Positions 1-9,800 of a stretch of DNA of 64,000 nt are shown here, in pieces. The notes beneath the pieces are model-generated. The model did not search any database, had not been told where the DNA came from, and worked only from the letters and a program-made list of their open reading frames with translations. Every line of letters begins with the position of its first letter. The stretch's first letter is position 1. The stretch lies in assembly GCF_900698995.1 (NCBI RefSeq), contig NZ_LR217735.1:1-64000 (forward strand). The letters are read 5' to 3'. The stretch is from Erwinia_E haradaeae_C. GTDB taxonomy: Bacteria; Pseudomonadota; Gammaproteobacteria; Enterobacterales; Enterobacteriaceae. The position numbers and the translations under genes were made by a program.

Positions 1-330
1 TTATCTACAAAAATAGAATTATATTATTCATAAAATTTTATTTTATTCATACAAGAACCACCAGTAACTTAATCAGTTTAATAATGTTATTAAGTGATTA
101 AAGTTAAATATAATATTAGCACCCATAATGTAGAACATATTAATAATTTACCAGTGACCTGACGTTATGATATGAAGACTAAATATTATCATTCTAAAAA
201 ACTAAGCTAAGTGTTCATTAGAAATTTATCCTTGAAATAAGTATTTTACTATGCGGGCGACAAGGATGCATGCACATGCAAAACTGTTGAAACCTGTTTA
301 TTTTCGCTATAAACCACGAGATACCACATC
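1..330. other. spacer upstream of mnmG (ancestral oriC position)
   Basis: No gene is seen. In enterobacteria the sequence just upstream of mnmG is oriC. Here I find only one DnaA-box-like 9-mer with a mismatch (TTATCTACA at 1-9) and no cluster of boxes. The last 90 bases (about 243-330) are less AT-rich than the rest and probably hold the mnmG promoter and leader, but no clear -35/-10 pair stands out. Confidence 0.5.
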
Positions 331-2220
331 ATGTTTTATCCAGACATTTTTGACATTATCGTTATTGGTGGCGGCCATGCTGGAACTGAAGCTTCCATGG
401 CTGCCGCTCGTATAGGAAAAAAAACGTTATTGCTTACTCATAATATCGAGACATTAGGTCAATTATCGTGTAATCCTGCAATTGGTGGAATTGGAAAAGG
501 TCACTTAGTAAAAGAAATAGATGCATTAGGAGGTTTAATGGCAAAAGCCATTGATAGATCCGGTATTCAATTTAGAATTCTCAATGCTAGCAAAGGGCCA
601 GCAGTACGCGCCACTCGCGCTCAAGCTGATCGCCTACTATATCGTCAGGTTATTCATGCTGCATTAAAAAATCAACCAAATTTATTAGTGCTACAACAAG
701 CTGTAGAAGATTTATTAATTGAAAATAATCACATTATTGGTGTAGTAACAGAAATAGGAATTAAATTTCGAGCTAATGCTGTAGTTTTAACTGCTGGCAC
801 TTTTCTAGATGCTAAGATTCATGTAGGCAAAAAAAATTATCCAGGGGGGCGCGCTGGAGACCCCTCTTCTAACGCATTAGCGTTTCGTTTACGAGAATTA
901 GCGCTACGCGTCAGTCGCCTTAAAACAGGCACACCACCTCGGATTGATGCAAAAAGTATCAATGTTAATATCATGCAACCACAGCACGGTCACACGCCTC
1001 TACCTGTTTTTTCATTTTTAGGAAAAATATCTCAACATCCTCGACAAGTCCCTTGTTATATTACATATACTAATGAAAAGACTCATGACATCATTCGTCG
1101 TAATCTTCATCGTAGCCCGATATATAATGGCTCTATTGAAAGTATTGGGCCACGCTACTGCCCCTCAATAGAAGATAAAATTATACGTTTTTCTGATCGT
1201 CATGCACATCAGATCTTTTTAGAACCTGAAGGTTTAAATAGTAATGAAATTTATCCCAATGGTATTTCTACCAGCCTACCTTTTGATGTTCAAATTGATA
1301 TGATTCGCTCTATAAAGGGTATGAATAATGCAGTAATTATTCGCCCTGGTTATGCTGTGGAGTATGATTTTTTTAATCCATGTGATCTTAAAAAAACTCT
1401 AGAAAGCAAGTATATTCACGGACTATTTTTAGCTGGTCAAATTAATGGCACAACTGGTTATGAAGAAGCCGCAGCACAAGGGCTTCTCGCTGGTCTCAAT
1501 GCAGGACAGTTTATAGATGGTCAAAATGGCTGGGAGCCAAGGCGTGATCAGGCTTATTTAGGCGTTCTAGTAGATGACTTATGCACTAGAGGGACTACTG
1601 AACCTTATCGTATGTTTACAGCTCGTGCCGAATATCGCCTTATGTTACGAGAAGATAACGCTGATCTCAGACTAACCGCCGTTGGTCGTGAACTTGGTTT
1701 AATTGACGATGCTCGTTGGTTGCATTTAAACAAAAAACTAGAAAACATTGAAAAAGAGCGCCAGAGACTAAGAGACACAAGAGTCTTTCCTCGTGCAAAA
1801 GATATATCTCAAATCAATGCTATCATTAATGGAGAAGTTATAAAAGAAACTAATTGCGAAGAGCTATTACGACGCCCAGAAGTTACATATCAAAAACTTA
1901 TGCAATTAGATCAATGTGGTCCCTTGTTATCTGACACTCAGGCTGCCGAACAAGTCGAGATCCAAATAAAATATGAAGGGTACATCTTTCGTCAACAGCA
2001 AGAAATTGATAAGCACAGAAAAAACGAAAACACCCCTATTCCAATTCATATAGATTATAATCAAATAAAGGGATTATCTAATGAGGCGTTAGTTAAGCTT
2101 ATACAATATAAACCAGAATCAATCGGCCAAGCATCACGTATATCTGGCATTACTCCAGCGATTATTTCTATTTTACTTATTTTTTTGAAAAAACAAGGTC
2201 TATTGAGAGATATGAGGTAA
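331..2220 (+). CDS. mnmG: tRNA uridine-5-carboxymethylaminomethyl modification enzyme MnmG (GidA)
   Basis: MnmG is the FAD-dependent partner of MnmE. Together they install the (carboxymethyl)aminomethyl group on wobble uridine 34 of several tRNAs in the cytoplasm. The 629-residue product has the same length as E. coli MnmG and matches it throughout. The N-terminal dinucleotide-binding motif GGGHAG lies at residues 13-18, the conserved SCNPAIGG segment contains Cys47, and the C-terminal helical domain is complete. The start gives the exact family N-terminus (MFYPD), although the ribosome-binding site is weak. In enterobacteria this gene is followed by rsmG and atpI-atpB; here neither follows, and the atp operon lies about 41 kb away on the opposite strand. 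That indicates a rearrangement plus loss of rsmG from this position. Confidence 0.98.
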   Translation: MFYPDIFDIIVIGGGHAGTEASMAAARIGKKTLLLTHNIETLGQLSCNPAIGGIGKGHLVKEIDALGGLMAKAIDRSGIQFRILNASKGPAVRATRAQADRLLYRQVIHAALKNQPNLLVLQQAVEDLLIENNHIIGVVTEIGIKFRANAVVLTAGTFLDAKIHVGKKNYPGGRAGDPSSNALAFRLRELALRVSRLKTGTPPRIDAKSINVNIMQPQHGHTPLPVFSFLGKISQHPRQVPCYITYTNEKTHDIIRRNLHRSPIYNGSIESIGPRYCPSIEDKIIRFSDRHAHQIFLEPEGLNSNEIYPNGISTSLPFDVQIDMIRSIKGMNNAVIIRPGYAVEYDFFNPCDLKKTLESKYIHGLFLAGQINGTTGYEEAAAQGLLAGLNAGQFIDGQNGWEPRRDQAYLGVLVDDLCTRGTTEPYRMFTARAEYRLMLREDNADLRLTAVGRELGLIDDARWLHLNKKLENIEKERQRLRDTRVFPRAKDISQINAIINGEVIKETNCEELLRRPEVTYQKLMQLDQCGPLLSDTQAAEQVEIQIKYEGYIFRQQQEIDKHRKNENTPIPIHIDYNQIKGLSNEALVKLIQYKPESIGQASRISGITPAIISILLIFLKKQGLLRDMR

Positions 2221-3517
2221 TAAAATCTTTAAAGACTCTGCAATGAAAACAGACTAGTCACCTAGAAAGAACAATAATTACTTATACCATACGAACAATA
2301 TCTATTGTGTTACTTATTTTAAATAAGTCATTTTCTATTGATATCTATCATGCAAGCAATTACAAAATGCATTAAAAATTTTTTAAAAATCGTAAGCGTT
2401 AAAAGATTAAATAATCAGATTTTAGATTTCAATAGATATATTACTGAGGGTATATATATAATATATATGATGATTTTATATGTATTTTGTTTATCTTCCG
2501 CAGTTACTATTTTAAAGCAACCTGCCAGTAAGATTTATAAAAATATATGAGTTGTATTCAATAAAATTTTGATATGATTATATTACTCTATCTTAAAATA
2601 CTACTGATAACCTCATTTATATCTATCTAGAATCGTAAATAATTTATTATTATAAAATATTGCTTTTACACTAAAACAATATATTTACATATTAATTCTA
2701 ATGTAGCGCTTTAGTATTTTACTATAAATATCTTAATAATTGTATCAATAAAGCTTATTTTTTGTTAAAAGAATAATTATTCCTAAGATATATGTTATTA
2801 TAAAAAAGCATTATTTTAAAGAAAAATATTCTATAACATCATTAACTTTATCCTCATAAGATTCAACTGTACTCTAGAATACAATGTTGAATTGTATATA
2901 CTTATTTTTATACAGTGTTTTTGTAAAAAATTATAAATATTATATACTTACAGATTATAGAAAAATTACTATCAGAGAATAATTTTAAGCATTCAAAATG
3001 ATCATTTTATGCCATCACATAAAGTAAAATACTTAAATCCAAGAACTTTGTATTGTATTATCATAATATATAAATTAGGTATACTATACTAGTATATTAG
3101 TGACACAAATATTTTACAAACAGAATCAAAAAATTCTAAAAATTCATAAGAAAACTTCTAATCATTCATATAATAACTAGATGTAAGCTTCTATTTGTGT
3201 TACCAGAATATTCGGTAGTGTGATAAACTATCATACGTCATATAATATAGATTATCTATAGAATCTCATGTATTTTTATCTTCCAGAAACCATAATTATT
3301 ACTATATATAGAAGTATTCAAGCAATATTATTATTAGAAATAACAATCATAATTAGATTATATTAATAATATATTATCTTATTTTAATATTAATAACTTG
3401 ATGCACGATTACGCCAAACCTAAAAAGCAGTTCTGAGAATGCCAATAGTTTTATAAATACTTGTTATCTTGTCTAGATATAAATCTCATTATTATTGTTC
3501 TCAGATTAAGGTTAAGT
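2221..3517. other. gene-free AT-rich spacer between mnmG and pyrG
   Basis: About 1.3 kb with no recognisable gene. rsmG would be expected after mnmG, but no remnant can be read. One 70-codon open frame at 2338-2550 is low-complexity and has no ribosome-binding site. No tRNA or clear terminator is seen. Confidence 0.6.
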
Positions 3518-5155
3518 ATGACAACAAATTATATATTTATCACTGGCGGAGTAGTTTCTTCTCTAGGTAAAGGTATTGTTGCAGGTTCTTTAGCTTCTAT
3601 TCTAGAAGCGCGTGGTTTACCCGTAACTATTATCAAACTAGATCCATATATTAATGTTGATCCAGGAACAATCAGCCCAACGCAACATGGTGAAGTATTC
3701 GTAACCGGTGATGGCGCCGAAACTGATCTAGATCTTGGACACTACGAGCGTTTTATTAGAACCCGAATGGGTCGTCGAAATAACTGCACTACTGGTCGCA
3801 TTTATGCAGATGTTCTACATAAAGAACGACGCGGAGATTATCAGGGGGCTACTGTTCAAGTAATCCCGCATATTACCAATGCCATAAAGGAAAAGATTAC
3901 TGAAGGGGGTCTCGGTTATGGTGTGGTTTTAGTAGAAATCGGAGGCACTGTTGGTGATATTGAATCATTGCCATTCTTAGAGGCTATCCGCCAAATGGCA
4001 GTAGATGTCGACCGTATGCATACTATGTATATACACCTAACGCTAGTTCCATATTTAGCGGTAGTAGGTGAAGTAAAAACTAAACCAACACAGCATTCAG
4101 TAAAAGAGTTGCTATCAATTGGTATTCAGCCAGATGTTCTCATTTGCAGATCTACTTTTAGTGTGCCAATAAATGAATGTAAAAAAATTGCAAGATTTTG
4201 TAATGTCTCTGAAAAAGCAGTCATATCTCTTAAAGATGTTGATTCTATTTATAAGATCCCTGGTATATTAAAATCACAAGGACTAGATGACTACATCTGT
4301 AAACGTTTTAATTTGCATGCGCCAGAAGCAGATTTAGAAGAGTGGGAGAAAGTTGTATACCAAGAAGCAAATCCTTGTGGTGAACTGCATATAGGAATGG
4401 TTGGTAAATATGTGGCACTGCCAGATGCGTATAAATCAGTTATTGAAGCTCTAAAACATGCTGGATTAAAAAGTCGCGTAACAGTAAATATTGACCTAAT
4501 TGATTCACAGGATATTGAGTCTCGCGGCACAGATCGCTTAAAAAATGTAGACGCTATCTTAATTCCTGGTGGTTTTGGTTTTCGAGGCGTAGATGGCAAA
4601 CTGCTCACAGTGCAGTATGCTCGTGAAAATCACGTGCCTTATCTAGGAATCTGCCTAGGAATGCAAGTGGCGGTCATTGAATTTGCTCGAAATGTAGTAC
4701 ACATGGCAGGCGCACATTCAACAGAATTTGAACCTAAGTGTCAATATCCAGTAGTTGCCTTGATCACCGAATGGCGTGACTCACAAGGAAATATCATACA
4801 GCGCACCAAAAAAAGCAACCTGGGTGGTACGATGCGACTAGGCAGCCAACAATGCCAATTAGTCCATCATAGCTTAGCACATACCTTATACGGCTCCGAA
4901 ATTATCATTGAACGTCATCGTCATCGCTATGAAGTGAATAAGATTTTTTTAAAGCAAATTGAACGCGCCGGTTTACATGTAACTGGTCATTCTGGAGATA
5001 ACGAACTAGTTGAAATTATTGAAATTCCAAGTCATCCTTGGTTTTTAGCATGTCAATTTCACCCAGAATTCACCTCTACACCAAGAGATGGTCACCCGCT
5101 CTTTATAGGTTTTATACAAGCTGCTTTTCGATACCAAAAAAATTTTAAAAAATAA
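3518..5155 (+). CDS. pyrG: CTP synthase
   Basis: PyrG makes CTP from UTP, ATP and glutamine, the last step of pyrimidine nucleotide synthesis. From the ATG at 3518 the protein is 545 residues, the E. coli length. The amidoligase domain begins with the nucleotide-binding loop GGVVSSLGKG (residues 10-19). The C-terminal glutaminase domain has the nucleophile motif GICLGMQ (Cys near 379) and the FHPEF motif that supplies the catalytic His and Glu near 515 and 517. An in-frame TTG at 3461 would add 19 residues with no family counterpart, and a purine-rich ribosome-binding site (TAAGG) precedes 3518, so the shorter start is chosen. eno follows 167 bp downstream, the usual enterobacterial pyrG-eno pair. 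Confidence 0.98.
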   Translation: MTTNYIFITGGVVSSLGKGIVAGSLASILEARGLPVTIIKLDPYINVDPGTISPTQHGEVFVTGDGAETDLDLGHYERFIRTRMGRRNNCTTGRIYADVLHKERRGDYQGATVQVIPHITNAIKEKITEGGLGYGVVLVEIGGTVGDIESLPFLEAIRQMAVDVDRMHTMYIHLTLVPYLAVVGEVKTKPTQHSVKELLSIGIQPDVLICRSTFSVPINECKKIARFCNVSEKAVISLKDVDSIYKIPGILKSQGLDDYICKRFNLHAPEADLEEWEKVVYQEANPCGELHIGMVGKYVALPDAYKSVIEALKHAGLKSRVTVNIDLIDSQDIESRGTDRLKNVDAILIPGGFGFRGVDGKLLTVQYARENHVPYLGICLGMQVAVIEFARNVVHMAGAHSTEFEPKCQYPVVALITEWRDSQGNIIQRTKKSNLGGTMRLGSQQCQLVHHSLAHTLYGSEIIIERHRHRYEVNKIFLKQIERAGLHVTGHSGDNELVEIIEIPSHPWFLACQFHPEFTSTPRDGHPLFIGFIQAAFRYQKNFKK

Positions 5156-5322
5156 AATCAAAAGTAAACAAAAACTTGTCCTGCAATACTACAGATGCAA
5201 TCTACATAGGCTATATAAATAATTAGAATGTTGTTCATACTTACAATTACAATCATGTTAATTATCTATTTATAATCTCTTGTTTGCAACAGCAATGTAA
5301 AAAATCAACAAGGAACTTAAGA

Positions 5323-6618
5323 ATGTCGAAGATTATTAAACTACTAGCTAGAGAAATTATTGACTCTCGCGGGAACCCAACAGTAGAAGTAGAAGCTCAT
5401 CTAGCAGGAGGCTTTGTTGGTCTCGCGGCTGTACCTTCTGGAGCCTCCACTGGTTCTCATGAAGCACTAGAACTACGTGATGGTGATGCTTTGCGTTTTT
5501 TTGGAAAAGGTGTGACAAAAGCTGTAGATGCGATTAATGGTGTAATTGCTGCAGCCACCAAAGGTCACGATGCTAAAGATCAGGCTAATATAGATCAGAT
5601 CATGATCAATCTAGATGGTACAGAGAACAAATCTCAGTTTGGTGCCAACGCAATTTTAGCTGTTTCTTTAGCCAATGCTAAAGCCGCAGCCGCCTCCAAA
5701 GGAGTCCCTTTATATGAACATATATCAGATCTGTATGGTACCTCAGGAAAATTCTCCATGCCTTTACCTATGATAAATATTATTAATGGCGGTAAACATG
5801 CTAATAATAATCTAGACATACAGGAATTTATGATTCAACCTGTCGGCGCAAAAACATTAAAAGAAGCAGTTCGTATTGGCTCTGAAATTTTTCACGCACT
5901 TGGAGACATATTGTGTGCAAAAAATATGAGCACAACAGTTGGCGATGAAGGTGGTTATGCTCCTAACATAAACACTACTATAAATGCACTAGATTTGATC
6001 ACTGAAGCAGTTAAAAAAGCAGGTTATAAATTAGGTCAAGACATTACTTTAGCATTAGACTGTGCTGCTTCTGAGTTATACCAGGATGGCAAATATCACC
6101 TAACTGGAGAAAATAATACAGTCTTTTCTGCAGCAGAATTTACACACTTTTTAACTGATCTTACTAGACAATATCCTATTCTTTCTATTGAAGACGGTTT
6201 AGATGAATCTGATTGGTCTGGATTTATCTATCAGACGCAAGTATTGGGTGATAAAATTCAACTCGTAGGTGATGACTTATTTACAACTAATACTAAAAGA
6301 TTAAAAAAAGGTATTAATCAAGGTATTGCAAACTCTATTCTTATAAAATTAAACCAAATTGGTTCATTAACCGAAACGTTAGCAGCTATTAAGATGGCTA
6401 AAAACGCAGGATATAGTACAATCATCTCTCATCGGTCTGGCGAAACTGAAGATGTCACTATTGCAGATCTTGCAGTTGGCACTTCTGCAGGCCAAATTAA
6501 AACTGGTTCTATGAGTCGATCCGATCGTGTTGCTAAATATAATCAACTTATCCGTATTGAAGAGGCCTTAGGTAATAGCGCTCCATTTTATGGCCTAAAA
6601 GAGATAAAAAATCAATAA
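5323..6618 (+). CDS. eno: Enolase
   Basis: Enolase interconverts 2-phosphoglycerate and phosphoenolpyruvate in glycolysis. In E. coli it is also part of the RNA degradosome. The 431-residue product matches E. coli enolase throughout. It has the substrate loop SGASTGS near residue 40, the GDEGGYAP motif with the catalytic Glu near 209, the metal ligands in SIEDGLDE and GDDLF, and the C-terminal SHRSGETED loop. The start at 5323 follows an AAGGA ribosome-binding site and gives the family N-terminus MSKI; an upstream in-frame start at 5284 would add 13 unrelated residues. It sits downstream of pyrG on the same strand and is probably cotranscribed. Confidence 0.98.
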   Translation: MSKIIKLLAREIIDSRGNPTVEVEAHLAGGFVGLAAVPSGASTGSHEALELRDGDALRFFGKGVTKAVDAINGVIAAATKGHDAKDQANIDQIMINLDGTENKSQFGANAILAVSLANAKAAAASKGVPLYEHISDLYGTSGKFSMPLPMINIINGGKHANNNLDIQEFMIQPVGAKTLKEAVRIGSEIFHALGDILCAKNMSTTVGDEGGYAPNINTTINALDLITEAVKKAGYKLGQDITLALDCAASELYQDGKYHLTGENNTVFSAAEFTHFLTDLTRQYPILSIEDGLDESDWSGFIYQTQVLGDKIQLVGDDLFTTNTKRLKKGINQGIANSILIKLNQIGSLTETLAAIKMAKNAGYSTIISHRSGETEDVTIADLAVGTSAGQIKTGSMSRSDRVAKYNQLIRIEEALGNSAPFYGLKEIKNQ

Positions 6619-7001
6619 TAATCATTTTATATTTTATATATAACCTATTTATCTATAGGTAATATCAACTAAATAATAATTTATTATCTATTTATTATCT
6701 TACTTTGTGAGACAAATTTTATTTAAATAGATAGTTTACACTATGTGACTTTTATAGATATGATATCTATTAATAAATATTTAATACAATAAGGTAATTC
6801 ACTGATTTTTTAAAAATTTAAAATAAAACATATTTTTATAGTGCTCCTGATACAAAGAAATCAAAAAATACTTACTATAAAGATTGTTCATAGTCACTGA
6901 TTTATGTAATTTGTAATATCATGCATAATATGTGTCGCACCTAATATTATTTATGTATTATAATTAGACGAGATACTTTTAAAACTTAAAGGATAGATAC
7001 A
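6619..7001. other. spacer between eno and trxA
   Basis: No gene is seen. A short hairpin (ACCTAT/ATAGGT, around 6645-6662) lies just after eno but lacks a T tract. A TATAAT hexamer at 6959-6964 is a possible trxA -10 element, without a convincing -35. Confidence 0.4.
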
Positions 7002-7319
7002 ATGATTCATTTAACTGATGAAAATTTTGATAGTATTATTTTAAATACAGAGGGTTTAATACTAGTTGATTTCTGGGCAGAATGGTGCGGCCCCTGTAAA
7101 ATGATTGCCCCTATACTAGATGAAATAGCTATAGAATATAAAGAAAAACTAATAGTTGCAAAATTTAATGTTGATCAGAACCCTAATACTACACTAAAAT
7201 ATGGCATTCGTAGCATTCCAACTTTACTACTTTTTAAAAATGGTCTTTTGCTTGATACTAAGGTGGGGATATTATCTAAGGGTAACCTTAATGAATTTTT
7301 AAATTCACACTGCAGTTAA
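7002..7319 (+). CDS. trxA: Thioredoxin 1
   Basis: Cytoplasmic disulfide reductase that donates electrons to ribonucleotide reductase and other thiol enzymes. The 105-residue protein contains the WCGPCK active site (Cys29 and Cys32) and the cis-proline segment SIPT (Pro73), and matches E. coli thioredoxin end to end apart from four fewer N-terminal residues. An AAAGGA ribosome-binding site precedes the ATG. rho follows on the same strand after 349 bp, the conserved trxA-rho neighbourhood. No redox-active residue is lost. Confidence 0.97.
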   Translation: MIHLTDENFDSIILNTEGLILVDFWAEWCGPCKMIAPILDEIAIEYKEKLIVAKFNVDQNPNTTLKYGIRSIPTLLLFKNGLLLDTKVGILSKGNLNEFLNSHCS

Positions 7320-7668
7320 GATGTAAATTTTTCTCTTACCGCTAGACGGTCAGAGCGAAGCGTGTTATGGTTAATCATGCAATATAATTGTACTCTTATC
7401 CTTATCTCACATATAGGATACGCTTCAGTTTTAGCAAACATTCATCTAAGTTTTCATTAACATGCAGAAGATTAATGGTTAGGGTTAATTAGGTTTTTGT
7501 TTTCTGACCGTTGCCTCATTTTATATATGTACTTTTCTACATTCCATCTTTGGGCGAACTTCAAATCTAGGCACTCATATAAACAGGAAGAGATTTTTAA
7601 TCCTTATGTTGCTTTATTATCAATTATTCGATATCCACCCCAAGATTAAGAACTAAGAACCAAAAATT
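7320..7668. other. rho leader region with a long-range 9-bp inverted repeat
   Basis: The trxA-rho spacer contains patches less AT-rich than neighbouring spacers (near 7340-7365, 7503-7515 and 7545-7580). ACGGTCAGA at 7346-7354 is the exact reverse complement of TCTGACCGT at 7503-7511, so the leader RNA could pair over about 150 bases. In E. coli the rho leader is long and takes part in Rho autoregulation. Whether this pairing has that role is inference. I cannot recognise a rhoL-type leader peptide. Confidence 0.4.
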
Positions 7669-8928
7669 ATGAATCTTACCAACTTAAAGAATACTTTGGT
7701 TTCCGATCTCATCATTCTGGGTGAGAATATAGGTCTCGAAAACCTAGCCCGTATGCGTAAACAAGATATTATTTTTTCTATACTTAAACAGCACGCAAAA
7801 AGTGGCGAAGATATCTTCGGAAACGGAGTCCTTGAAATATTACAGGATGGATTCGGTTTTTTGCGTTCTAGTGACAGCTCTTATCTTGCTGGCCCCGATG
7901 ATATCTATGTTTCTCCTAGTCAAATTAGACGATTTAATCTTCGTACTGGTGATACAATCTCCGGAAAGATTCGACCACCAAAAGAGGGAGAACGCTACTT
8001 TGCGCTATTAAAAGTAAATGAAGTTAATTATGAAAAACCAGAAAACGCACGTAATAAAATTTTATTTGAAAATTTAACACCATTACATGCTAATTCTCGT
8101 TTACGAATGGAACGAGGAAATGGATCTACTGAAGACTTAACTGCTCGTGTACTAGATCTGGCTGCTCCTATTGGTCGAGGCCAGCGTGGTTTAATTGTTG
8201 CCCCACCTAAAGCTGGAAAAACAATATTACTCCAAAATATTGCACAAAGCATTGCTTATAATCATCCTGAATGTGTTTTGATGGTTCTTCTTATTGATGA
8301 ACGCCCAGAAGAAGTAACTGAAATGCAACGCTTAGTCAAAGGTGAGGTGATAGCATCTACTTTTGATGAACCTGCATTACGTCATGTGCAAGTGTCAGAA
8401 ATGGTCACTGAAAAAGCAAAACGTTTAGTGGAACATAAAAAAGATGTTATCATTTTACTTGATTCAATCACACGCTTAGCGCGTGCTTATAATACTATAG
8501 TTCCCGCCTCTGGCAAAGTATTAACCGGAGGTGTGGATGCCAATGCCCTGCATAGACCCAAGCGCTTTTTTGGAGCTGCACGTAATGTAGAAGAAGGTGG
8601 TAGTTTGACTATCATTGCAACTGCTTTAGTAGATACTGGTTCTAAAATGGATGAAGTTATCTATGAAGAATTTAAAGGTACTGGCAATATGGAATTACAT
8701 TTAGCACGTAAAATTGCTGAAAAACGCGTCTTTCCAGCTATTGATTATAATCGCTCTGGAACAAGAAAAGAAGAATTACTCACAGTTGCTGAAGAGTTGC
8801 AGAAAATGTGGATATTACGTAAAATTATTCACCCAATGGGAGAAATTGATGCTATGGAGTTTCTTATGAATAAATTAGCCATGAGTAAAACTAATGATGA
8901 GTTTTTTGATATGATGAAACGTTCATAA
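7669..8928 (+). CDS. rho: Transcription termination factor Rho
   Basis: Hexameric RNA-dependent ATPase/translocase that ends transcription at unstructured, C-rich sites. The 419 residues match E. coli Rho in length and almost everywhere in sequence. The N-terminal cold-shock-like RNA-binding fold carries GFGFLR near residue 61. The ATPase core has Walker A APPKAGKT near 178-185, the DERPEEV segment, and the R-loop region GGVDANALHRPKRFF. The C-terminus ends FFDMMKRS, as expected. Retention of an intact Rho matters here because clear intrinsic terminators are rare in the window. Confidence 0.98.
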   Translation: MNLTNLKNTLVSDLIILGENIGLENLARMRKQDIIFSILKQHAKSGEDIFGNGVLEILQDGFGFLRSSDSSYLAGPDDIYVSPSQIRRFNLRTGDTISGKIRPPKEGERYFALLKVNEVNYEKPENARNKILFENLTPLHANSRLRMERGNGSTEDLTARVLDLAAPIGRGQRGLIVAPPKAGKTILLQNIAQSIAYNHPECVLMVLLIDERPEEVTEMQRLVKGEVIASTFDEPALRHVQVSEMVTEKAKRLVEHKKDVIILLDSITRLARAYNTIVPASGKVLTGGVDANALHRPKRFFGAARNVEEGGSLTIIATALVDTGSKMDEVIYEEFKGTGNMELHLARKIAEKRVFPAIDYNRSGTRKEELLTVAEELQKMWILRKIIHPMGEIDAMEFLMNKLAMSKTNDEFFDMMKRS

Positions 8929-9800
8929 TATATTAACATTTTAAATTCCAGATAATAATATTTAAGGTAAATAATCTACGAAATATACTTAAAAAGTTAA
9001 AAAGCTATTTCTAAATTTTATTCATAACAATGCACTGCATAATAAGTGGAATAATAAATGATCGATCAATACACATCCTAACTGGTCATATATTTGTTAT
9101 AATACCAAATATCTTTGGTGAAACGATATCATTTCATACATATATCACTCTATATCAAAGAATATCAATTTATTTTTAATAAATATTAGAATTAACTCTA
9201 TATTAAATCATATCTATGATAATAAAAATTATCACTTATTTTTGTATTAAATTATACAATTATATAAAGCATAACTAAATATACAAAATATATAAATCAT
9301 ATAAATTAACATCATGAGACCTCTTTCTGATACTTACCCCCTGGTTAGCGATTGTTCCAGACCCCTTTTCATAGATCAAAATAAAATTAAAAATACAACC
9401 TTCAAGTCATCTAACATTATATATTATATATACAAAAATTATTATCATACTAAAAAAATAGAAGATCATAGATCTATGAGTATGTTAAGGTTTAATAATA
9501 TTCTCTAAATATATAGCGTTCCAAACAAATCTATTGACTTATCACTAGCAGATTTAAGTTCATGCTATTGGATATACCCTGCACATTAACCATTTTAGAT
9601 AAACTATATTAAAAGAATCAATTAAAATTATTGAATGTTATAGAAAAATTTATATATAAAAACTTAATGATATCCTATTATAAAAAATATATCCATACCT
9701 ATAAAGTTAGATTGCTCTATCTGGTTATCTTCAATAAGAAGATCTAATTATATGAACAAGAAATACCTGTAGAGCACCTCTTTTAAAATTAAATATCTAA
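8929..9800. other. spacer between rho and apaH with one GC-rich patch
   Basis: About 870 bp, mostly very AT-rich. The exception is a patch at about 9312-9368, where I count 27 G+C in 57 bases, several times the surrounding level by eye. The patch starts a 64-codon open frame (9314-9508) whose remainder is low-complexity, so I do not call it a gene. It does not fold as a tRNA by eye. It may be the last readable piece of a lost gene or a conserved RNA element. A near-perfect inverted repeat TGAAAC/GATATC/ATTTCA lies around 9120-9140. Confidence 0.35.

Noticed and set aside
1..9. DnaA-box-like TTATCTACA at the window start and again near 19042
   Set aside because: One mismatch to the consensus, no cluster, and the composition switch is elsewhere; probably chance.
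2338..2550. 70-codon open frame between mnmG and pyrG
   Set aside because: Low-complexity Ile/Lys/Asn/Tyr content, no ribosome-binding site and no recognisable family; expected by chance in such AT-rich DNA.
7550..7590. TTCAAATC in the rho leader as a tRNA T-loop
   Set aside because: No matching T stem, acceptor stem or anticodon arm around it; other TTCGAA/TTCAAA sites in spacers also failed.
9314..9508. 64-codon open frame beginning in the GC-rich patch
   Set aside because: Only the first 20 codons have mixed composition and the rest is low-complexity; no start signal or family match. Kept as a compositional observation only.
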